Assembly: GCA_947259715.1 (NCBI GenBank)
Contig: CAMYNR010000028.1
Location: 1-40,223 of the forward strand
Reading direction: 5' to 3'
Source: an uncultured Desulfuromonadales bacterium
GTDB taxonomy: Bacteria; Desulfobacterota; Desulfuromonadia; Desulfuromonadales; Geopsychrobacteraceae
DNA: 40,223 bases
Shown: positions 34,931 to 40,223 of the stretch, one piece after another
How positions within the stretch are numbered: the stretch's first letter is position 1
Layout: the number at the start of each line of letters is the position of its first letter
Notes under the pieces: generated by a model
The model's database searches: none
The model's input: the letters and a program-made list of their open reading frames with translations, nothing else
Told to the model about the DNA's origin: nothing
Position numbers and translations under genes: made by a program

Positions 34931-35671
34931 ATGCTGTTGACTGATAAAGTCGCAATCGTAACCGGTGCCTCGCGAGGTATCGGGCGAGAAACCGCGTTGG
35001 CGTTGGCGGCGCAAGGGGCTGATCTGGTCGTTTCTGCGCGTTCTCTGGAACCTCTGCAGCTGCTGGTCAAGGAGATTGAGGCCCTTGGGTGCAGGGCCAT
35101 AGCGGTGAGCGCGGATGCTGCGGCCAGCGAGGATGCTGACAAATTGATTGCTGCGGCCAGTGAAGCTTTTGGCCGAGTCGATATTCTGGTCAATAATGCC
35201 GGCATTACCCGGGATGGCCTGCTGCTGCGGATGAAGGATGCCGATTGGGATGCGGTGCTTGACACCAATCTTAAAGGGGCATTTTTGTTGACCCGGGCAG
35301 CGGCTAAACTTATGAGCAAGCAGCGCAGCGGGCGGATTATCAATATTTCTTCAGTGGTCGGTGAGATGGGGAATCCGGGGCAAGCCAACTACTGTGCCAG
35401 TAAGGCCGGGTTGATAGGCCTGACCAAGTCGGTTGCCCGGGAACTTGCCAAGCGCAGCGTTACGGTGAATGCGATCACGCCGGGGTTTATCGAAACCGAC
35501 ATGACCAAAGAGCTGCCGGAGAAAGCCCGGCAGGAACTGGTGACCCAGATTCCGCTTGGTCGCCTTGGTCAGGCGGAGGATATCGCTCAGGCAGTTGTCT
35601 TTCTGGCGTCTGATCATGCCGGTTACATCACCGGTCAGGTTCTTGGCGTCAACGGCGGGATGTACATGTAA
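34931..35671 (+). CDS. fabG: 3-oxoacyl-ACP reductase
   Basis: FabG reduces 3-oxoacyl-ACP with NADPH in each elongation round. The 246-residue short-chain dehydrogenase has the cofactor motif TGASRGIG (residues 11-18), NNAG (88-91), and the catalytic residues Ser141, Tyr154 and Lys158 in NISSVVG and YCASKAG. The C-terminus ends in the usual [11 protein letters not shown]. The position between fabD and acpP fits FabG rather than another dehydrogenase of the family. Confidence 0.96.
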   Translation: MLLTDKVAIVTGASRGIGRETALALAAQGADLVVSARSLEPLQLLVKEIEALGCRAIAVSADAAASEDADKLIAAASEAFGRVDILVNNAGITRDGLLLRMKDADWDAVLDTNLKGAFLLTRAAAKLMSKQRSGRIINISSVVGEMGNPGQANYCASKAGLIGLTKSVARELAKRSVTVNAITPGFIETDMTKELPEKARQELVTQIPLGRLGQAEDIAQAVVFLASDHAGYITGQVLGVNGGMYM

Positions 35672-35718
35672 AAGCAAACAATTGGCAGTTAAGCCAAAAC
35701 GACACAGGAGGAAAGCGA

Positions 35719-35952
35719 ATGGCTTCTATTGAAGAACGAGTAAAACAAATTGTTGCCGAGCAACTGGGAGTAGATGAAGATCAGGTGACTCCGAGTGCAG
35801 CATTTATGGATGATCTGGGTGCGGACTCTCTCGATACCGTCGAGCTGGTGATGGCTCTTGAAGAAGAATTTGATGTTGAAATTTCTGACGAAGATGCCGA
35901 AAAGATCCAGAAAGTTCAGGACGCAATCGATTACATCAACCAGGCTTCCTGA
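35719..35952 (+). CDS. acpP: Acyl carrier protein
   Basis: The 77-residue acidic protein carries the growing acyl chain. Ser37 in LGADSLD is the site for the 4'-phosphopantetheine arm. The helices [14 protein letters not shown] and [12 protein letters not shown] match AcpP closely. AGGAGGA lies about six bases before the ATG, as expected for an abundant protein. A strong terminator follows and would separate acpP from fabF for most transcripts. Confidence 0.97.
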   Translation: MASIEERVKQIVAEQLGVDEDQVTPSAAFMDDLGADSLDTVELVMALEEEFDVEISDEDAEKIQKVQDAIDYINQAS

Positions 35953-35960
35953 TTGATTGA

Positions 35961-36001
35961 CCATGGTGCCGGAAAATTATTTTTCGGCACCATGGTGTTT
36001 T
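35961..36001 (+). terminator. Strong intrinsic terminator after acpP
   Basis: A 16-bp stem (35961-35976 with 35980-35995, one G-U pair) and a TTA loop are followed by TGTTTT. It ends the fab operon proper, so fabF needs read-through or a promoter in the 70 bases after it. Confidence 0.88.
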
Positions 36002-36071
36002 ATCCCGCCGGATAAAGCCAGTTACGAAATTTAAATAGTGGAAAATTGTTCGTCGAAGGAAAGAGAATCTT

Positions 36072-37304
36072 ATGCGTAGAGTTGTGGTCACCGGTATCGG
36101 TCTCGTATCTCCCTTAGGGACAGGTGTTGAGAAAAACTGGACCGCGGTTACTTCAGGCCAGTCCGGCCTGGGTCCGATCACCCGTTTTGATGCTTCAGGC
36201 TTGCCAACGCAGATCGCCGGCGAGGTCAAGGATTTCAACGCTGAAGACTATATTGATAAAAAAGAGATCAAGAAAATGGATCTCTTCATTCAGTATGGAC
36301 TTGCCGCTGCTGAAATGGCTCTGAACGATTCCGGCCTGGAGATTACCGAGGCGAACGCTGAGCGGGTGGGCGTTCTGGTGGGATCTGGTCTGGGTGGCTT
36401 GCCGACTATCGAGAAATACCACGAAGCCATGCTCGATCGCGGTTATAAAAAGATTTCGCCGTTCTTTATCCCGATGCTGATTATCAATCTGGCGCCGGGC
36501 CATATCTCGATGCGTTTCGGCGCCAAGGGGCCGAACCTCAGCTCGGTTTCCGCCTGCGCGACGGGTACCCACTCGATCGGCGATGCCTACCACATGATTG
36601 CGCGGGGCGATGCCGACGCAATGTTCGCCGGTGGTACCGAGTCGACCATTACGCCGCTTGGGATTGGTGGCTTCAATGTCATGAAGGCGCTCTCAACCCG
36701 CAATGACGATCCGCAAGCCGCCAGCCGTCCTTTTGAAAAGAACCGCGATGGCTTTATCATGGCTGAAGGTGCCGGGATCCTGATGCTTGAAGAGTACGAA
36801 TCGGCCAAGGCCCGTGGCGCGAACATTTACTGCGAAGTGGCCGGCTACGGCATGAGCGGTGATGCTTACCATTTGACCCAGCCGGCACCGGGCGGTGAAG
36901 GTGCCGCCCGCTGCATGAAGATGGCGCTGAATAATGCCGGGCTGAATCCTGAAGAGGTTGATTATATCAACGCCCACGGCACCTCGACCCACTTTAACGA
37001 TCTTTATGAAACGATGGCGATCAAGTCGGTGCTCGGCAGCCATGCGGAAAAGATCATGGTCAGTTCGACCAAAAGTATGACCGGCCATGGGCTTGGCGCA
37101 GCCGGTGGTCTTGAGGCGGCTTATACCGCCCTGGCCTTGAAGCATGGCGTGCTTCCGCCGACCATCAACTATCAGGAGCCTGATCCGGAGTGTGATCTCG
37201 ATTATGTTCCGAATGAGGCGCGCCAGGCTGATGTGAAGGTTGCACTGTCCAATTCCTTTGGCTTCGGTGGCACCAACGCCACCTTGGCCCTGCGCAAACT
37301 TTGA
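36072..37304 (+). CDS. fabF: Beta-ketoacyl-ACP synthase II
   Basis: FabF elongates acyl-ACP by condensing it with malonyl-ACP. The 410-residue thiolase-fold enzyme has the nucleophile Cys162 in [10 protein letters not shown] and two catalytic His residues, in [11 protein letters not shown] and [14 protein letters not shown]. The C-terminus ends in [27 protein letters not shown] precedes the ATG. The placement after acpP is the typical bacterial order. FabF rather than FabB is inferred from the motif forms and the location. Confidence 0.96.
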   Translation: MRRVVVTGIGLVSPLGTGVEKNWTAVTSGQSGLGPITRFDASGLPTQIAGEVKDFNAEDYIDKKEIKKMDLFIQYGLAAAEMALNDSGLEITEANAERVGVLVGSGLGGLPTIEKYHEAMLDRGYKKISPFFIPMLIINLAPGHISMRFGAKGPNLSSVSACATGTHSIGDAYHMIARGDADAMFAGGTESTITPLGIGGFNVMKALSTRNDDPQAASRPFEKNRDGFIMAEGAGILMLEEYESAKARGANIYCEVAGYGMSGDAYHLTQPAPGGEGAARCMKMALNNAGLNPEEVDYINAHGTSTHFNDLYETMAIKSVLGSHAEKIMVSSTKSMTGHGLGAAGGLEAAYTALALKHGVLPPTINYQEPDPECDLDYVPNEARQADVKVALSNSFGFGGTNATLALRKL

Positions 37305-37309
37305 AGTCG

Positions 37310-37762
37310 ATGATGTTTGCAGTCGGCAGTGACCATGGCGGCCTTGAACTGAAACAGGCGATCTGTAAATTGTTGGATGAGCGCAAACTGAACTACGAAG
37401 ATTACGGCACCGGGAATTCCGAGTCGGTCGATTACCCAGATTTCGGCGCGAGGGTGGCTCAGGCGGTTTCCGCCGGCACCGTTCAGGCCGGGGTGCTGGT
37501 CTGCGGCACCGGAATCGGTATGTCGATCATCGCCAATAAGTATCCCGGTGTCCGTGCTGCGCTGGTCCATGATGAATTCACCGCGCAGATGGCCCGTGAG
37601 CACAACAATGCAAATATTCTCGTGCTTGGCGGTCGGATCGTCTCGGTGGATCAGGGGGTCAAACTGGTCAAAGTCTGGCTGGATAGCCAGTTTGAAGGCG
37701 GCCGACACCAGAATCGTCTCGATAAAATTGCTGCTGCCGAGCAACGGTTGCAGAAATCATAA
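37310..37762 (+). CDS. rpiB: Ribose-5-phosphate isomerase B
   Basis: The 150-residue protein interconverts ribose 5-phosphate and ribulose 5-phosphate. It has the family N-terminus FAVGSDHGGLELK, DYPDFGARVA, the active-site Cys in VLVCGTGIGMSI, and ARAEHNNAN-like AREHNNANILVLGGR. The start is ATG 37310 or ATG 37313. Neither has a good ribosome-binding site, and the gene starts six bases after the fabF stop, so translation is probably coupled. The neighbour glyA is a frequent partner of rpiB. Confidence 0.94.
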   Translation: MMFAVGSDHGGLELKQAICKLLDERKLNYEDYGTGNSESVDYPDFGARVAQAVSAGTVQAGVLVCGTGIGMSIIANKYPGVRAALVHDEFTAQMAREHNNANILVLGGRIVSVDQGVKLVKVWLDSQFEGGRHQNRLDKIAAAEQRLQKS

Positions 37763-37771
37763 ACAGTTCAC

Positions 37772-37801
37772 CGGGGCGGGTTCAACCTGCCCCGTTCTTT
37801 T
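37772..37801 (+). terminator. Intrinsic terminator between rpiB and glyA
   Basis: A 9-bp stem, CGGGGCGGG with CCTGCCCCG (one G-U pair) and a TTCAA loop, is followed by TTCTTTT. Read-through into glyA may be partial. Confidence 0.8.
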
Positions 37802-37837
37802 CCCCAGGCGGAAAAGTCGGATGACCGGAGGAAACAG

Positions 37838-39094
37838 ATGTCCCAAAGCAAACTTGCAGCTTTCGATCCTGAAATTGCCCAGACCCTGATTCGGGAAACT
37901 GAACGGCAGGAATACAGTCTTGAATTTATTGCTTCGGAAAACTTTGTTAGCGAAGCGGTCCTTGAAGCCCAGGGTTCGGTACTGACCAACAAGTATGCCG
38001 AAGGTTATCCTGGCAAGCGCTATTACGGTGGCTGCGAAGTGGTTGACGTGGCCGAACAGTATGCCATCGATCGGGCCAAAGAGCTGTTCGGCGCTGAGCA
38101 TGTCAATGTGCAGGCGCACTCCGGTTCCCAGGCAAATATGGCAGTTTATATGGCGGTTTGTCAGCCTGGCGATACGGTGCTGGGGATGAACCTGGCCCAT
38201 GGTGGCCACCTGACTCATGGTTCGCCGGTTAATTTTTCCGGTAAGCTTTACAATATTGTGCCCTACGGTGTAAAAGCTGAAACCGGGATGATTGATTATG
38301 AGGAGGTAGAGCGGCTGGCCCGTGAGCACAAGCCGAAGTTGATCGTCGTCGGTGCCAGCGCCTATCCGCGTGAGATTGATTTTCCCGCCTTCCGGCGGAT
38401 CGCCGATGAGGTCGGCGCGGTGGTTATGGTCGATATGGCGCACATTGCCGGTCTGGTCGCGGCCGGAGTTCACTCGAACCCGGTTCCTTACGCAGAATTT
38501 GTCACCACCACCACCCACAAAACCCTGCGTGGGCCGCGTGGCGGAATGATCCTCTGTACCGAAGAGTGGGCCAAGAAACTGAACAGCAATATCTTTCCCG
38601 GCATTCAGGGCGGGCCGCTTATGCATGTCATCGCTGCCAAGGCGGTCGCCTTTAAAGAGGCGCTGTCCCCTGAGTTTAAAGAATATGCCCAGCAGGTGGT
38701 TAAAAATGCTCAGACCCTGGCTGCCGAACTGGTCGCCAAGGGTTACAAGCTGGTTTCAGGAGGAACTGACAACCACCTGATGCTGCTCGATTTTACCGGT
38801 ACTGACATTACCGGCAAGGTGGCCGAAGAGACCCTCGAAGAGGCTGGTATTACGGTCAATAAGAATGCCGTTCCTTTTGATACCCGTTCGCCGTTTGTGA
38901 CCAGCGGGATTCGCATCGGGACCCCTGCGACCACCACCCGCGGTCTTAAAGAGGCGGAAATGGTCAAGGTGGCCGGATGGATCGATCGGGCGATGCAGAA
39001 TATCGGCAACCAGGCAGAGCTTGCTAAAATCAGAGCAGAAGTCAAAGAGCTGTGTCTGCAGTTTCCGCTTTACGCCCACCGCCTTAACGCATAG
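37838..39094 (+). CDS. glyA: Serine hydroxymethyltransferase
   Basis: GlyA converts serine and tetrahydrofolate to glycine and 5,10-methylene-tetrahydrofolate, the main one-carbon source, which thymidylate synthesis consumes. The 418-residue PLP enzyme has [22 protein letters not shown], and the PLP lysine Lys228 in [23 protein letters not shown] lies about seven bases before the ATG. It is followed by a dCMP deaminase and nrdR, both deoxynucleotide-related genes. Confidence 0.97.
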   Translation: MSQSKLAAFDPEIAQTLIRETERQEYSLEFIASENFVSEAVLEAQGSVLTNKYAEGYPGKRYYGGCEVVDVAEQYAIDRAKELFGAEHVNVQAHSGSQANMAVYMAVCQPGDTVLGMNLAHGGHLTHGSPVNFSGKLYNIVPYGVKAETGMIDYEEVERLAREHKPKLIVVGASAYPREIDFPAFRRIADEVGAVVMVDMAHIAGLVAAGVHSNPVPYAEFVTTTTHKTLRGPRGGMILCTEEWAKKLNSNIFPGIQGGPLMHVIAAKAVAFKEALSPEFKEYAQQVVKNAQTLAAELVAKGYKLVSGGTDNHLMLLDFTGTDITGKVAEETLEEAGITVNKNAVPFDTRSPFVTSGIRIGTPATTTRGLKEAEMVKVAGWIDRAMQNIGNQAELAKIRAEVKELCLQFPLYAHRLNA

Positions 39095-39102
39095 GAGGGC
39101 GC

Positions 39103-39558
39103 ATGCGGCCGACCTGGGACGAATATTTCATGCAGATCACCACGCTGGTTGCCAGTCGATCGACCTGCATGCGGCGCCAGGTCGGAGGGTTGCTGGTCAA
39201 GGATAAAAACATCCTGGCCACCGGATATAACGGGGTGCCGAGCGGTATCACCCATTGCGATGTCACCGGCTGCCTGCGTGAACAGTTGCAGGTGCCCTCC
39301 GGGGAACGGCACGAGCTCTGCCGCGGCCTGCACGCCGAGCAAAATGCCATCATCCAGGCAGCCCGACACGGCATTAACATCGATGGGGCGACCCTCTACT
39401 GTACTGATTCGCCTTGCATCATCTGCAGTAAAATGCTGATCAATGCCGGCGTTCGTCAGGTGGTTTTCGGTCGCGGTTATCCTGACCAACTTTCTCTTGC
39501 GATGCTGGAAGAGGCTGGTGTCGGTTATCAGCAGTTTTCCGCTGGCGAGGCGCCATGA
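39103..39558 (+). CDS. dCMP deaminase family protein (ComEB-like)
   Basis: The 151-residue zinc deaminase has HAEQNAI (His77 as zinc ligand, Glu79 as proton shuttle) and PCIICSKML (Cys105 and Cys108 as zinc ligands). Together with the N-terminal RPTWDEYFM this matches the dCMP deaminase/ComEB family. It would make dUMP for thymidylate synthesis. His and Cys residues at 51-57 and 70-73 suggest a second metal site, seen in several dCMP deaminases. AGGAGGG precedes the ATG. The stop overlaps the nrdR start (ATGA). Confidence 0.92.
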   Translation: MRPTWDEYFMQITTLVASRSTCMRRQVGGLLVKDKNILATGYNGVPSGITHCDVTGCLREQLQVPSGERHELCRGLHAEQNAIIQAARHGINIDGATLYCTDSPCIICSKMLINAGVRQVVFGRGYPDQLSLAMLEEAGVGYQQFSAGEAP

Positions 39559-40013
39559 ATTGTCCCTTCTGTCATCATGACGATACCAAAGTCATCGACT
39601 CGCGGCTCGGCAAGGAGGGCAATAACGTGCGCCGGCGGCGTGAATGTCCCGCTTGCGAGAGACGCTTTACCACCTACGAGCGGATCGAGGAGATCCTGCC
39701 CTGGGTAATCAAAAAGGATGGCCGCCGGGAGGCTTTCGATCGCGCCAAGATTATCGCCGGTATGCAGCGGGCCTGCGAAAAAAGACCGGTCTCCGTCGAG
39801 CAGATTGAAGAGATGGTCGATCAGCTTGAGCGCAGTTTTCAGGAACGCGGCGATAAAGAGCTGGCCGCCAGCCTGATCGGTGAGGCGGTCATGGATGCCC
39901 TGCATAAGGTCGATGAAGTAGCCTATGTCAGGTTTGCTTCCGTTTACCGGCAATTCAAGGATATCAACGAGTTTATGGCAGAACTTACCGATCTGCTGAA
40001 AAACTCGCATTGA
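39555..40013 (+). CDS. nrdR: Transcriptional repressor NrdR
   Basis: NrdR represses ribonucleotide reductase genes according to ATP/dATP level. The 152-residue protein has an N-terminal zinc ribbon (Cys3, Cys6, Cys31, Cys34) with the segment [20 protein letters not shown], then an ATP-cone domain starting [16 protein letters not shown]. The family length is about 150. It overlaps the dCMP deaminase by four bases. No NrdR box was searched for outside this locus. Confidence 0.97.
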   Translation: MNCPFCHHDDTKVIDSRLGKEGNNVRRRRECPACERRFTTYERIEEILPWVIKKDGRREAFDRAKIIAGMQRACEKRPVSVEQIEEMVDQLERSFQERGDKELAASLIGEAVMDALHKVDEVAYVRFASVYRQFKDINEFMAELTDLLKNSH

Positions 40014-40037
40014 ACAGGTTGTACATCAGCGTTCAGG

Positions 40038-40077
40038 CAGCCGGGATATCAAAGGATATCCCGGCTGTTGAATTTTC
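40038..40077 (+). terminator. Strong intrinsic terminator after nrdR
   Basis: A perfect 13-bp stem (40038-40050 with 40055-40067) and an AAAG loop are followed by TTGAATTTT. It separates nrdR from ribD. Confidence 0.82.
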
Positions 40078-40102
40078 AGCTTCTCGTCGCATGGAGTAAA
40101 AC

Positions 40103-40223
40103 GTGGCTGGTCAGCATGCCGAGTATATGGCGCAAGCCTTGGTGCTTGCCAGAAAAGGGGAGGGGCGCACTGCTCCAAACCCCCCGGTCGGCGCTGTTCT
40201 TGTCCGCCAGGGGCACGTGGTCT
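40103..40223 (+). CDS. ribD: Bifunctional riboflavin biosynthesis protein RibD, 5' end only
   Basis: The first 40 codons are in the window. They match the RibD deaminase domain: YMAQALVLARKGEGRT followed by PNPPVGAVLV. RibD carries out a deamination and a reduction in riboflavin synthesis. The start is GTG 40103, with GGAG six bases upstream. The rest runs off the right edge. No FMN riboswitch is present in the 89 bases upstream. Confidence 0.88.
   Translation, partial: MAGQHAEYMAQALVLARKGEGRTAPNPPVGAVLVRQGHVV

Noticed and set aside
1-40223. tRNA, rRNA, CRISPR arrays, prophage and complete insertion sequences
   Set aside because: I looked for clover-leaf signatures, regularly spaced repeats, integrase or transposase motifs, and found none that hold up. 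A tRNA scan by program was not possible here.

Overview
The window looks like a chromosomal housekeeping segment from the Desulfuromonadales (the Geobacter, Pelobacter and Desulfuromonas group of Desulfobacterota). This assignment rests on gene content and order, not on a database search. The pointers are a TatD nuclease fused to a radical-SAM domain, a chemosensory cluster carrying DUF4388 and HEAT-repeat proteins, the order tmk-holB-ricT-metG, and the run yceD-rpmF-plsX-fabHDG-acpP-fabF-rpiB-glyA-dCMP deaminase-nrdR-ribD. Coding DNA is fairly GC-rich. The few AT-rich stretches are intergenic (about 139-426, 10529-10798 and 29952-30210).

Layout. 1-1418: a possible gene end, then hspQ and a ferritin-like diiron protein. 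1474-8718, minus strand: a probable operon tmk-holB-ricT-metG-[TatD/radical SAM]-gorA, read from a promoter near 8800, with a strong hairpin terminator or attenuator between metG and the fusion gene. 8862-12118, plus strand: rnc-era, then der. A 185-bp foldback repeat with terminal inverted repeats lies between era and der. 12188-22949, plus strand: an eleven-gene chemosensory cluster (DUF4388 protein, response regulator, CheA, ExeA-like ATPase, CheW, response regulator, CheW, HEAT-repeat protein, CheR, CheB, response regulator) with no receptor gene. 22977-27512: infA, leuS, lptE and holA. 27562-29951: rpsT (minus), murJ (plus) and fxsA (minus). 30211-30897: mazG (minus). 31053 to the right edge, plus strand: the fatty-acid and lipid operon, then rpiB, glyA, a dCMP deaminase, nrdR and the first 40 codons of ribD.

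How it works together. The minus-strand operon combines dTMP supply (Tmk), a replication clamp-loader subunit (HolB), tRNA charging (MetG) and RNA-related control (RicT). The rnc-era-der block serves rRNA processing and ribosome assembly. The 31-37 kb operon takes phosphatidate precursor synthesis (PlsX) and type II fatty-acid initiation and elongation (FabH, FabD, FabG, ACP, FabF) as one unit, downstream of YceD and L32. GlyA, the dCMP deaminase and NrdR all bear on one-carbon and deoxynucleotide supply. The chemosensory cluster has every signalling enzyme except a receptor and a dedicated phosphatase. It also has two unusual partners, an AAA+ ATPase and a HEAT scaffold, and is the most interesting accessory system here. 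I found no tRNA, rRNA, CRISPR array, prophage or intact insertion sequence.
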